Below the pieces are notes generated by a model, which did not search any database, was not told the DNA's origin, and saw nothing but the letters and a program-made list of their open reading frames with translations. Below are positions 54,659-63,952 of a DNA stretch of 64,000 bases, in pieces. The stretch is taken from the NCBI RefSeq assembly GCF_004300825.1, contig NZ_CP036250.1:2925001-2989000 (forward strand). Direction: 5' to 3'. Within the stretch, counting starts at the first letter, position 1, and each line of letters starts with the position of its first letter. Made by a program: the position numbers and the translations under genes. Origin of the DNA: Egicoccus halophilus. GTDB lineage: Bacteria > Actinomycetota > Nitriliruptoria > Nitriliruptorales > Nitriliruptoraceae.

Positions 54659-55696
54659 ATGGAGCTCGGGATCTACAGCTTCGTCGAGTCCACACCCGAC
54701 CCGGTCACGGGCGTCGCGGTGTCCCCGGTGCAGCGCCTGCGCGACCTGCTCGAGGAGATCCAGCTCGCCGACGAGGTCGGCCTCGACGTGTTCGGCATCG
54801 GTGAGCACCACCGCCCGGACTACCTCTCGTCGTCGCCGGCGACGGTGCTCGCGGCCGCCGCCGCACGCACGCGGCGGATCCGGCTCACCAGCGCCGTCAG
54901 CGTCCTGAGTTCCGACGACCCGGTCCGGGTGTTCCAGGCGTTCGCGACGCTCGACCTGCTCTCGGAGGGGCGCGCCGAGATCATGGCGGGACGGGGCTCG
55001 TTCGTGGAGTCGTTCCCGCTGTTCGGCTACGACCTGCACGACTACGACGAACTGTTCGACGAGAAGCTGCGGCTGCTCGACGAACTGCGCGGGTCCGAGC
55101 ACGTCACCTGGCACGGCCGGCACCGGGCCCCGATCGAGGACCGCGGTGTCTATCCCCGGCCGCTGCAGGACCCTCTGCCGTTGTGGGTCGCGGTCGGCGG
55201 CAGCCCGCCCTCGGTGGTACGGGCCGCACGGCTCGGCCTGCCGATGGCACTGGCGATCATCGGTGGACAGCCGGCCCGCTTCCGACCGCTCGTCGAGCGG
55301 TACCGACAGGCGGTCACCGAGGCCGGGCACGCCGCGTTGCCGGTGAGCATCAACGGCCACGGGTTCCTGGCCGACACCAGCCAGCGGGCCAGCGACCTCG
55401 CCTGGCCACCGACCGAGCTGATGATGAACCGGATCGGCCGGGAACGTGGCTGGCCGCCCCAACGCCGGGTCGACTTCGAGGCCCAGACCCAGCTGTCGGG
55501 CGCCTACGTCGTCGGCAGCCCCCAGCAGGTCGCCGAGAAGATCCTGTGGCAGCACCGGCTGTTCGCCCACGACCGGTTCCTGCTGCAGCTCACCGTCGGC
55601 ACGATGCCCCACGCCGACGTGCTGCGCGCCATCGAGCTCTACGGCACGGAGGTGGCGCCGATCGTGCGCCGCGAGCTCGCGACGGGCGAGCGCTGA
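54659..55696 (+). CDS. LLM-class flavin-dependent oxidoreductase (luciferase-like)
   Basis: 345 residues from ATG 54659. The TIM-barrel features of bacterial luciferase-like monooxygenases are clear: [20 protein letters not shown] near the start, [34 protein letters not shown] and the late [14 protein letters not shown]. The group uses FMNH2 or F420H2 to oxidise or reduce varied substrates; cofactor and substrate are unknown. A palindromic site upstream suggests inducible expression. Confidence 0.88.
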   Translation: MELGIYSFVESTPDPVTGVAVSPVQRLRDLLEEIQLADEVGLDVFGIGEHHRPDYLSSSPATVLAAAAARTRRIRLTSAVSVLSSDDPVRVFQAFATLDLLSEGRAEIMAGRGSFVESFPLFGYDLHDYDELFDEKLRLLDELRGSEHVTWHGRHRAPIEDRGVYPRPLQDPLPLWVAVGGSPPSVVRAARLGLPMALAIIGGQPARFRPLVERYRQAVTEAGHAALPVSINGHGFLADTSQRASDLAWPPTELMMNRIGRERGWPPQRRVDFEAQTQLSGAYVVGSPQQVAEKILWQHRLFAHDRFLLQLTVGTMPHADVLRAIELYGTEVAPIVRRELATGER

Positions 55697-55890
55697 CCCC
55701 CGGCGCGGGTGGACGTTTGGCCACCATCCGACGCCGGGCCGATCCAGACGTCCAGCACGCGGCGTGGGCGGTCGGCGCCGGCGTGACCGGCTGGTAGCTG
55801 TTGGGTCGCGTGGGACGTGCGGCACCGTGGGAGGGCCGCCAGCACGACCGTGACCCGGTCGTCGGCGTCCTGCGCTTCGACAGAGAGGCG

Positions 55891-58821
55891 ATGCGCATGG
55901 CGCGCAAGCGAGTCAGGAGAGCGGTCGTCGGGATGCTCAGTACGGGCATCCTGGCGACCCTGGTGGTCCCGACGATCGCGCAGAACCCCAGCGACGAGGT
56001 GGTCGCGGGAGCACGCGAGGTCGAGTACCCGGAGATCGTCGAGGTCAGTGCACCCGACCGGGAGACCCTGAGCGAGCTCGGCTCGCTGGGCGTCGACGTC
56101 GGTGAAGAGGTGTTCGACCTCGACGACGGCAGCGTGATGGTGCACGCCATCCTCACCAGCGACCAGAAGACCAAGTTGCGTGGCAAGGGCGTCACGATCG
56201 GTGACACCGTCGTCACGGAGGCCGAGGCCGTGGCGCTGCAGGAGGAGTTCGCGGCCATGACCGCGGAGCTGACCGCGGCGGAGGCCGAGGCCGAGGAGTC
56301 GGGCGACGAACTGCGCGTCCAGCGTGCCCAGTGGTACGAGGACCCCAACCAGGGCCGCTTCCTCGAGGTGGAGGTGTGGACGGCGACGGGCAGCGTGTCC
56401 GCGTCGGTCACCGTCAATGTCGCCTTCGACGCCGGTGCGGGCACCGAGATCGGTGGGCCCGGAACCCAGAGCTTCAACCTGTCACGGTTCGTCGACGCGG
56501 GCCAGTACATGTTCCACCGCGCCAACTCCCCGGTGCTGATCACGACCGCGGCGGCGCCGACCCGTATGCGGGTGACCACGACACTGGCCGGTCAGGTCAT
56601 CGGCACCCGCGAGGTGGCGGTCACCGAGACCCTGACCGGGGTGGACCGCACCGGTCCCGGGGCCCCGGTCGACGCCAGCGACACCTACCAGACCAGCTTC
56701 ATCGACAAGTACCTCGACGCGACCGAGAGCACCGAACGCATCGAGGCGCTCGCGGCGCAGTTCCCGCGCCTGGCCGAGATCGTCGAGTTCCCCCACCCGT
56801 CCAACGGCTACCGGCGACCGGCGATGGCGCTGCTCGACCCGGCCGGCCCACGCGTGAACGTCGCCTCCGGCCCGGCGGCCGGCGACTACGCCTACGCCGC
56901 GGCCAGCTACGGCCCGTCCGTGCCCGCCAGCGGCGTCCCGGCGGCCGACGCCGCCTTCGCCGACGCACGCGGCACGGGCGAGTTCCCGGCCACCGACGGT
57001 TGCGGTCCCTACAGCCCCGGCTTCCCGTCCGGCGCGATCGCGCTCGTCGACCGCGGCAACTGCAACTTCTCGGTCAAGACCATCCACGCACAGAACGCCG
57101 GCGCGTCGGCGGTCGTGATCGTCAACAACGTCGCCGGCGCTCCGACCGCCCCGGGCGGGACGGCCGAACCGGGCACGACGGTCCCGACCGTGATGATCGC
57201 CCAGGCGGACGGTGCGACGATCCGCGGCGCCCTGGCGGCGTCGACCGGTCGCGTGCTGCCCGGTGCGGCGGTCAACAACAACGCCCGTGTCGGCGTCGAG
57301 TCGCGTGCCTACGGTCACGAGGGCGGCAACGACCTCACGATCCGGGCGGTCGACCCGGGAGCGCCGAACTCGCCGTTGACCGTGACGGTGAGCGGCGACC
57401 ACATCGAGATCGGCCTCGCCACCAACGCGGCCGGCACCCGCAACAGCACCGCCGTGCAGGTGCGCGACGCGATCAACGCCCACCCGCAGGCGAGCCAGCT
57501 GGTGTGGGCGTACCGCTACCGCAACCAGGCCGGCACGGGTGTCGTCGCGCCGACCCCGCGGATCGCGCTCAGCGACTACCTGGCCGCGCCCGACTCGGTG
57601 TCGCGCGACCCGTTCACGATCAAGGCACTGCGCATCGGACGGCACCGCGACGGCTCCCGGGTGGGCGTGTTCGCCTACGCCCAGGAGCACGCCCGCGAGT
57701 GGGCGACCCCACTCGTGGCGGTGGAGACGGCCGAGCGGTTGCTGCGCAACTACACCAACGACGACAACACCCGCCGGCTGGTCGACGACCTCGACATCTT
57801 CATCGTCCCGTCGATCAACCCGGACGGCACCCACTACTCGATGCACGACTTCACCCTGCAGCGGCGCAACCTGGCCCGCTACTGCGGTGAGGGGCAGAAC
57901 AACGACCTGCTCGCCCGCAACACGTGGGGCGTCGACCTCAACCGCAACTTCTCGGTCGGCAGCCTCTTCGACGGCTACGCCGGCGCGTCGACGAGCTGCA
58001 CGAGCGACACCTTCGCCGGCCCGTCCGAGCTCTCCGAGCCCGAGGCGCGCAACGAGGTGTGGCTGACCGAGAACCATCCGAACATCAAGTTCTCGATGAA
58101 CATCCACAGCCACGGCGGCTACTTCATGTGGGCCCCCGGTGCGTACAAGTCGGCCGGTCGCGAGTCGCTGCCCCGCCCGAGCTACGGCACCGAGCGGTTC
58201 TTCTACGAGGCGTCGTCGCACATCCTCGACCGCATCAAGGAGCACCGTGGGACCGCCATCTGGGACTCGCGGGTCGGCCCGATCAGCGACGTGCTGTACT
58301 CGGCGGCCGGCAACTCCGGCGACGAGCACTTCTACAACCGCGGCATCTTCGCCTGGTCGTTCGAGGTGGGCGCGTCGCGTCGCAACGCCGCGAACACCGG
58401 CTGGGTCACCATCGGCAACGGCTTCACGCCCCCGTTCGAGGAGGGCTACGAGCAGGCGATGGAGTTCTCCAACGGCCTGATCGGGATGCTCGAGGTCGCC
58501 CGGATGTACGCCCGTGACACCGTGCCACCGAAGTCGGTTCTGACCCCCGCCGGTACGAGCTTCGACCGGCCGACCCGCCTGACCTTCTCGGTCGACGAAC
58601 CCGCCGACGTGTACTACACGCTCGACGGTTCGCGACCGACCTACGACTCGCCGAAGCTCACCTACCAGGGGCCCCGCCAGACCGAGGCATCGATCCTCGT
58701 CGACCGCTCGACGACCGTCCGCTGGTTCTCGGTGGACGTCCGTGGCAACGTCGAGGCGAACTACAAGCCGACCGGGACCGGCAAGAACCACCGGGAGGCG
58801 AAGATCACGATCCGCCCGTGA
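55891..58821 (+). CDS. Secreted M14 zinc carboxypeptidase with an inserted PA domain and a C-terminal CHB-like domain
   Basis: 976 residues. A signal peptide (1-31, basic start then VVGMLSTGILATLVVPTIAQ in part) leads to a long propeptide-like region with a coiled segment (about 110-150). The M14 domain begins near 270, is interrupted by a PA domain (about 330-457, ALVDRGNCNFSVKT) and resumes near 565. Zinc ligands are in QEHAREW (about 600) and NIHSHGG (about 738); the catalytic Glu is in WSFEVG (about 825). The last 90 residues (YYTLDGSRPTYDSP) resemble a CHB_HEX_C/Fn3-type domain. It is probably exported to digest peptides. Confidence 0.88.
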   Translation: MRMARKRVRRAVVGMLSTGILATLVVPTIAQNPSDEVVAGAREVEYPEIVEVSAPDRETLSELGSLGVDVGEEVFDLDDGSVMVHAILTSDQKTKLRGKGVTIGDTVVTEAEAVALQEEFAAMTAELTAAEAEAEESGDELRVQRAQWYEDPNQGRFLEVEVWTATGSVSASVTVNVAFDAGAGTEIGGPGTQSFNLSRFVDAGQYMFHRANSPVLITTAAAPTRMRVTTTLAGQVIGTREVAVTETLTGVDRTGPGAPVDASDTYQTSFIDKYLDATESTERIEALAAQFPRLAEIVEFPHPSNGYRRPAMALLDPAGPRVNVASGPAAGDYAYAAASYGPSVPASGVPAADAAFADARGTGEFPATDGCGPYSPGFPSGAIALVDRGNCNFSVKTIHAQNAGASAVVIVNNVAGAPTAPGGTAEPGTTVPTVMIAQADGATIRGALAASTGRVLPGAAVNNNARVGVESRAYGHEGGNDLTIRAVDPGAPNSPLTVTVSGDHIEIGLATNAAGTRNSTAVQVRDAINAHPQASQLVWAYRYRNQAGTGVVAPTPRIALSDYLAAPDSVSRDPFTIKALRIGRHRDGSRVGVFAYAQEHAREWATPLVAVETAERLLRNYTNDDNTRRLVDDLDIFIVPSINPDGTHYSMHDFTLQRRNLARYCGEGQNNDLLARNTWGVDLNRNFSVGSLFDGYAGASTSCTSDTFAGPSELSEPEARNEVWLTENHPNIKFSMNIHSHGGYFMWAPGAYKSAGRESLPRPSYGTERFFYEASSHILDRIKEHRGTAIWDSRVGPISDVLYSAAGNSGDEHFYNRGIFAWSFEVGASRRNAANTGWVTIGNGFTPPFEEGYEQAMEFSNGLIGMLEVARMYARDTVPPKSVLTPAGTSFDRPTRLTFSVDEPADVYYTLDGSRPTYDSPKLTYQGPRQTEASILVDRSTTVRWFSVDVRGNVEANYKPTGTGKNHREAKITIRP

Positions 58822-58908
58822 CCCACTGACACGGGTGGTCCAGGAGGGCGTCGGCCACTCGGCCGGCGCCCTCCCGGCGTCGCGCGAACCCCGACACGTT
58901 CACGCCAC

Positions 58909-58925
58909 TTCAGTCATACTTCAGT
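58909..58925 (+). promoter_or_regulatory. Direct repeat TTCAGT, 11 bp apart, upstream of the Lrp/AsnC gene
   Basis: TTCAGT at 58909-58914 and 58920-58925, centred one helical turn apart, 29 bp before the start. Spacing of one turn suits a regulator binding one face of DNA, possibly the gene's own product. CATACT between them may be the -10 element. Confidence 0.4.
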
Positions 58926-58953
58926 GGCAGCGGGGTCGGACCGGGAGTGGCGC

Positions 58954-59520
58954 ATGAGCATCGGGTACGCCGTCGACGTCGACCCAACGGGCGTCTCACC
59001 GGTCGCCCCACCCGTCGCCTCGCCGGACGCCGGTCGGCCAGGCGCCGTCCCCGATCCCACCGATCGCCGCATCCTCGCCCTGCTGTGCGAGGACGGTCGC
59101 ATGTCGGTGCGCGCCGTCGCCGCCGCCGTCGGGGTCTCGCGCGCCAGTGCCTACGCCCGCATCGAACGGCTGCGCGCTTGCGGCATCATCACCGGCTTCT
59201 CCGTCCAGCTCGACCCGGCGCGCCTCGGCCTGACGGTCACCGCGCACGTGCTCGTCACCCTCGACCAGCAGCGCTGCGACGACGCGCTGGCGGCCTTCCG
59301 GGCGCTGCCCGAGGTCACCTACTGCGCCGTGCTGGCCGCTGACCACGACGTCCTGCTCGTCGTCCGCGCCCGCGACATCCCCACCTTGCGCGAGGTGGTG
59401 CTGCGGCGACTGCAGGACCTGCCGCACGTGCGGCGGACCCGCACCGTCCTGGTGCTCGACGAACGCACGGCGACGCCGGCAGACCTGCTCGCCAGCACCC
59501 GGGACGGGCGGGCGGGATGA
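58954..59520 (+). CDS. Lrp/AsnC-family transcriptional regulator
   Basis: 188 residues from ATG 58954 (GGGAG six bases upstream; a GTG at 58924 would add ten). The winged helix is about 45-95 (LLCEDGRMSVRAVAAAVGVSRASAYARIERLRACGII). A RAM-type effector domain follows (about 105-175). The first 35 residues are a Pro/Val-rich extension not usual in the family. It likely senses an amino acid. Nearest genes give no clear regulon. Confidence 0.87.
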   Translation: MSIGYAVDVDPTGVSPVAPPVASPDAGRPGAVPDPTDRRILALLCEDGRMSVRAVAAAVGVSRASAYARIERLRACGIITGFSVQLDPARLGLTVTAHVLVTLDQQRCDDALAAFRALPEVTYCAVLAADHDVLLVVRARDIPTLREVVLRRLQDLPHVRRTRTVLVLDERTATPADLLASTRDGRAG

Positions 59521-59542
59521 CCACCACGGTGGTCCGGTCGGG

Positions 59543-60217
59543 TCACGCGCCGTCGACGGGTGACCGACGCAGGGCGGTGCCGAGCTCGTCGAGGTGGACC
59601 GCACCGCCGTCCTCGGCCAACAGCGTGTGCAACGCGTCGCTCGCTTCGGGCAGCAGTGCCAGCTCGAAGCGAGCGCCCTCGGCGTCGTAGGTGCCCGGCG
59701 CGACCTCGACCTGACCACGCGCCCCGGCCCAGATGCGCAACCGGTGCTCGAGTCGGCCGGCGTCCTCGTGGCGGGTGTGCACGGCAACGCGCCGCACGGT
59801 GCGGCGCCGCAGCCGGGTCGCCGCCGCCACGGCGTCGGTGACCGCGCCACCGTAGGCGCGGGCCAGACCGCCCGTTCCGAGCAACGTCCCGCCGAAGTAG
59901 CGCGTGACGACCACCACGACGTCGGTCAGCCGGGCACCGCGCAGGACCGCGAGCATCGGCGCCCCGGCGGTGCCCGAGGGTTCACCGTCGTCGTTGGACC
60001 GTTGCCGCGCGCCGTCGGGCCCGATCACCAGTGCCGTGCAGTGGTGACGCGCGTCGGAGAACTCGCGACGTGCCGCGACGATCGCCGCGTCGGCCGCCGC
60101 GAGGTCGACCACCGGCACGAGGTCGCCGATGAACCGGGACCCCTTGACCTCCGACTCGACCCGCACCGGCGCCGCCACGGTGTCGAGTGGGTCGGCGGAC
60201 ACGTCGGGCCGGCTCAC
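59543..60217 (-). CDS. IMPACT/YigZ family protein
   Basis: 224 residues from GTG 60217. The N-terminal IMPACT signature is complete: SEVKGSRFIG, RHHCTALVIG, SNDDGEPSGTAGAPML and VVTRYFGGTLLGTGGLARAY. A DUF1949-like C-terminal half follows. Bacterial members may bind RNA or ribosomes; function is unresolved. The GTG forms a GTGA overlap with the upstream DUF2277 gene. Confidence 0.9.
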   Translation of the reverse strand: MSRPDVSADPLDTVAAPVRVESEVKGSRFIGDLVPVVDLAAADAAIVAARREFSDARHHCTALVIGPDGARQRSNDDGEPSGTAGAPMLAVLRGARLTDVVVVVTRYFGGTLLGTGGLARAYGGAVTDAVAAATRLRRRTVRRVAVHTRHEDAGRLEHRLRIWAGARGQVEVAPGTYDAEGARFELALLPEASDALHTLLAEDGGAVHLDELGTALRRSPVDGA

Positions 60218-60468
60218 GCCCGCGCGACACGCACGCGGCGCTGGACCGGGTCGGCCGGTTTCGAACCCGGTGCGACGACGAGGTCGTCGAGCAGCCGGCG
60301 CGTCGCCGCGGCGATCTCGGCGACGGCGGCGTCGAACGCCTCGCTGTTGGCGGCCGACGGGGCCCGGTACCCGCTGATCTTGCGCACGTACTGCAGCGCG
60401 GCGTCGCGGACCTCGTCGTCGGTTGCGGGCGGTTGGGCGCCCCGCAGCTGCTGGATGGATCGGCACAT
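60214..60468 (-). CDS. DUF2277 family protein
   Basis: 84 residues, with the family start MCRSIQQLRG and the conserved PATDDEVRDAALQYVRKISG helix and EAFDAAVAEIAAATRRLLDDL. Members are small, often next to ribosome-associated genes; no role is known. Coupled to the IMPACT-family gene. Confidence 0.9.
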   Translation of the reverse strand: MCRSIQQLRGAQPPATDDEVRDAALQYVRKISGYRAPSAANSEAFDAAVAEIAAATRRLLDDLVVAPGSKPADPVQRRVRVARA

Positions 60469-60582
60469 GCGACGCAGCGTACGTCGCCGGCAGGGTCGAT
60501 GGCGGGGTGAACGGGACCGGGTCAGGCCGGACGGCGGGGAACGGGCCCGACGCTCGACGACGCCCTGGCGACCGCGCTGCCA

Positions 60583-61791
60583 CTACACCGGCAGCTCCGG
60601 TCGTCCGCCGTCGAGGGCCGCGTCCGCGGCCAGGCGGGCACAGGCGGTGCCGATCAGGTTGCCGTGGCCGCTGTAGCCACCGACGGCGAACACCCCGGGC
60701 CGGACCTCGTCGCACACGGGGAGCCGATCGGTCGTGAACGCCGCCCGTGCCGCCCACCGGTGGGTCACCGGGGCGCGAACGCCCAGCCGACGCAGTTCGG
60801 CGTCCAGGCACGCCTGCACGTCGTCGGACGGGACCGGTGGCGCTCCCTGCTCGGCGCGCCCGCGGTCGCGGAACCCGCCGAGCAGCACCTCCCCCGAGGA
60901 CAGTTGCTGCACGTAGTCGGAACCCCAGCGACGATAGACGGGCCGCGGCAGCGTCACCCCCTGCTCCGGTGCGGTCGCCAGCATCTGCAGGCGCACCGTC
61001 TCGACACGCCCGGCGAGCTCGGGCAGCAACACCTCGAGTCCGCCGTCGACGGCGACGACGACGCGGTCCGCCGCGATCCGCAGCCGCCGGGCGTCGCCCC
61101 GCCCGTCGGTGTCGCCCCGCCCGACGTCGGCGTCGTCCCGCACCCCGTTGGCGGTGACCCGGACGCCGTCGGTGGCGACGTCGGTCACGCGCGTCGGCGC
61201 GTGCAGACGGGCGCCGGCCGCGAGTGCCCGCTCGGCGAGGACGGCGCAACGGGCGTGCGGGTCCATGACCGCATCGCTGGGCACCAGTGCGCCGGTCCCC
61301 TCGGGTCCCACATAGGGTTCGGCCGGCAGCCCGTCCGCCTGCAGCTGCGCGAGCATCCGATCGACGTCGGCGAACTCGGCGTCGTCGGCCGCGATGCGCA
61401 GGCTCCCGACCCGGCGGGCGACGTCGTCGGGAAGGTCGGCCAGCGTCCGGTCGAGCTCGTCGAGCGTCCAGCGGTAGAGCCCCACCGCACGTGCACGTCC
61501 GTAGGCGGCGACGGCGTCGTGGTGGAAACGGGCCAGCCCGGCGAGCAGGAAGCCGCCGTTGCGTCCAGCGGCACCGGCCGCGATCCCGTACGCGTCGATC
61601 GCGACCACCTCGGCGCCGCGCTCCGCCAGGTGCAGCGCGGCGGTGAGCCCCGAGGCTCCGAGGCCGACGACGCACACGTCAGCACGGGTCGACGTGGTGA
61701 GCGGTTCGAGAGGTGGCAGCGGACGCGCGGCGATCCCGACCCGCCCCCAGGCGGGTGCGGGTCCGGGCGCGCGGTACGGGTCGTCGGCCAT
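60583..61791 (-). CDS. FAD-dependent oxidoreductase (DAO family, PuuB/GlyOx-like)
   Basis: 402 residues from ATG 61791. The FAD-binding loop is VVGLGASGLTAALHLAERGAEVVAID (about 41-66 in part), followed by GRNGGFLLAG and, near the end, VGGYSGHGNLIGTACARLAA, the flavin-contact segment. The N-terminal 35 residues place RAPGPAPAW and PPLEPLTTSTRADV before the fold, as in gamma-glutamylputrescine oxidase-like proteins. The substrate could be a secondary amine or D-amino acid; the PuuB link is inferred. Confidence 0.83.
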   Translation of the reverse strand: MADDPYRAPGPAPAWGRVGIAARPLPPLEPLTTSTRADVCVVGLGASGLTAALHLAERGAEVVAIDAYGIAAGAAGRNGGFLLAGLARFHHDAVAAYGRARAVGLYRWTLDELDRTLADLPDDVARRVGSLRIAADDAEFADVDRMLAQLQADGLPAEPYVGPEGTGALVPSDAVMDPHARCAVLAERALAAGARLHAPTRVTDVATDGVRVTANGVRDDADVGRGDTDGRGDARRLRIAADRVVVAVDGGLEVLLPELAGRVETVRLQMLATAPEQGVTLPRPVYRRWGSDYVQQLSSGEVLLGGFRDRGRAEQGAPPVPSDDVQACLDAELRRLGVRAPVTHRWAARAAFTTDRLPVCDEVRPGVFAVGGYSGHGNLIGTACARLAADAALDGGRPELPV

Positions 61792-61888
61792 TGCTGGCGG
61801 GACGCTAGTCGGACCGTCCGTCCGATCACGACGCCGTCCACGAACCGGTCCCGCCCGACCCACGATGCGAGCCGACCCAGGAGGCGAC

Positions 61889-62223
61889 GTGGACGACGAC
61901 ACCCGCGAGACGCTCGACGACTTCCATGAGGCGGTCAACATGCCCGCCACGGAGCTCGAGGAGTGGCTGGAGACCGACGAGTCGCAGTCGGTCGGGGACA
62001 CCGGCGGGGACGGTGAGTCGACCGGTCATGCCTCGGGCCGTCGGATCGTGGACCTGCAGCGCACGAACACCGCGACGACTACACCGACGACGACCTCGCA
62101 CACATGCGCAAGGTCGTCGGCTACGTCAACCGACACACCGCGCAACGTCCGTCGGGCGACGTCGAGGACAGCAAGTGGCGCTACTCGCTGATGAACTGGG
62201 GCCACGACCCGCTCGAGGAGTGA
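61889..62223 (+). pseudogene. DUF3140 protein gene with one frameshift
   Basis: GTG 61889 follows AGGAGG at four bases. The first frame gives FHEAVNMPATELEEWLETDE, SVGDTGGDGE and GHASGRRIVDLQRTN, matching the front of DUF3140. Near 62071-62074 the match moves to another frame, which reads YTDDDLAHMRKVVGYVNRH, QRPSGDVEDSKWRYSLMNWGHDPLEE and a TGA at 62221-62223. One missing base in ACCGCGACGAC explains both halves. The rest of the sequence is intact, so this is either a very recent mutation or a consensus error. Confidence 0.8.
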
Positions 62224-62307
62224 CCCGGACGGCAGGACCGTGGCGTCGTCCACAGCTCCGGGAACGCTCGATCTGGCGGTGTCCCACCCCGGTGCGACAC
62301 TGGGGTC

Positions 62308-63952
62308 ATGCTGCTGATCGAGGCGTGTGCGGACCTGGTGGCCGAACCGGCCACCTGCTACGACCCTGCCCCACCTCGCCAGCGCGAGGCACCGGCGACC
62401 GGCCCGACGTCCGACCCGGCCGACACGGTGTCCGACCCGGCCGGCACGGTGTCCGCCGGTGGGGTGGCTCTGAACTCTCCGGTGTTGGCCGAGGCGCCGC
62501 TGTTGGGGCAGCTGCTGGCCACGCTCCGGCAGGTCGACCGGCTGATCGCCGACGCGATCGACACCATCGTGGAGTTGCAGGACACCGAGCTGGCCGAAAC
62601 GGTCACCGGCGTCCCGCTCGAGCAGTGGCTGCTCATCGTGGCCCGCCGCACGGGCACCGACCGGCGCATGCTGCTCACCACCGCCGACGTCTGCCGCCGC
62701 CTGCCCGCCCTCCGACACGCCTCACCGCCGGACGGATCTCCTGGAGCCAGACCCGCACCCTGGTCCTGCAGCTCCACCGGCTCCCCCGCCGGCTCGACCA
62801 CCAGTTGGACGCCGCGGTCGAGCAGGCCATCGATCGGGCCGAGACCGCCGACCCCGACAACCTCGCCACCCTGACCGGCTGGGTCGTCACCGACCTCACC
62901 ACCACCGACCAGCCCGACGACCCCCGGACGGCGGACCGGCCGAATACCTGGCGCTGCAACCGAGGCTGGACGGCACCGGCGGCCGGTTCCACGGCGAAGC
63001 CGGCCCCGAAACCTTCGCCCGCCTCGAAGCCGCCTGCGACCCCGGCCCGGTCGGCGGTCCGACCCGGACCCGCTTCGGTGCCAGCCCCGACCCCGACCGG
63101 CTGACCGGCAGCATCGCCGAACGCGGCCGACGCCGGCTGCACACCCTGCTCGACCGGCTCGAACAGACCGCCTGCACCACCTGCACCACCACCGACCAGG
63201 ACGGCGGCAGCAGCGGAGGTCGCGTTGGGAGGCGGCGGCTCCCGCCGGTGCGGCTGCTGCTGCGTGCCGAACTCGACACCCTGTGCGACCGCCGACAGAC
63301 CCCGGCACAACTGTTGACCCGGCTCGCCGGTGGGCGCATGACCCTCACCGCCACCGCCGCACGCCGGCTGATCGACGAACGCGGCGCAGAGCTGCGCACC
63401 ATCGTCCTCGACACCACCGGCAACGTCGTCGGCGTCGGACGCCGTACCCGGATCCCGCCCGGCTGGCTCACCGACGCCGTCCTCGCGGTCCACGACACCT
63501 GCACCGAACCCGGCTGCAACATCGCCGCCACCGCCTGCGACCTCGACCACGCCACCCCCTGGCACCCCACCCGACCCGACCACCCGCCCGGGACCACCGA
63601 CATCGACAACCTCGCCCCGCTGTGCCGCACCGCCAACCGCACCAAGGAACCCGACGGCTGGAGCGCCACCCAGACCCCCGACGGCACCCGCCGCTGGCAC
63701 CACCCCCGCACCCGCCTCACCATCGACACCCTCCCCGCCACCACCCGCCTGCGCGTCCCGCCACCAGATGACCTGACACTGGCCGACCCGGCACCACACG
63801 ACCGCAGCACGGCCGCCCCCGACGGCCACGACCCACCGACGTCACCGCCCCTCGTCGGCTCGACCCGGCTCGTCCACCCCGGCGAACAACCCGACCAACC
63901 CGCCCGCAGTGACCCTGCGCCGACCGGCAGTGACCCGCCCCTGCCCTTCTGA
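62308..63952 (+). pseudogene. DUF222/HNH endonuclease-type (13E12 family) gene with two frameshifts
   Basis: ATG 62308 starts the DUF222 region (LLGQLLATLRQVDRLIADAI). At about 62720-62722 the coding frame changes (to LTAGRISWSQTRTLVLQLHRLP). It changes again within the C-run 62921-62925 (to DGGPAEYLALQPRLDGTGG). From there the frame runs to 63952 without a stop, through AAELDTLCDRR-like and HNH segments (DLDHATPW, DNLAPLCRTANRTK). One missing base at each place restores about 548 residues. The last HNH histidine appears as Asn. Family members are common in actinobacteria, often in many copies; activity is uncertain. Confidence 0.8.

Noticed and set aside
60257-60268. GGTTTCGAACCC, resembling a tRNA T-loop
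   Set aside because: It lies inside the well-supported DUF2277 gene and no cloverleaf or acceptor stem can be formed around it.
61926-63104. A 392-codon frame joining the DUF3140 and DUF222 region
   Set aside because: Only a short piece of it (about 62722-62920) matches DUF222; the rest is off-frame, and the pattern is better explained by frameshifts in two genes.
62308-63952. Mobile element or prophage fragment suggested by the HNH domain
   Set aside because: No integrase, transposase, terminal repeats or phage genes are nearby; 13E12-type proteins are ordinary chromosomal genes in many actinobacteria.
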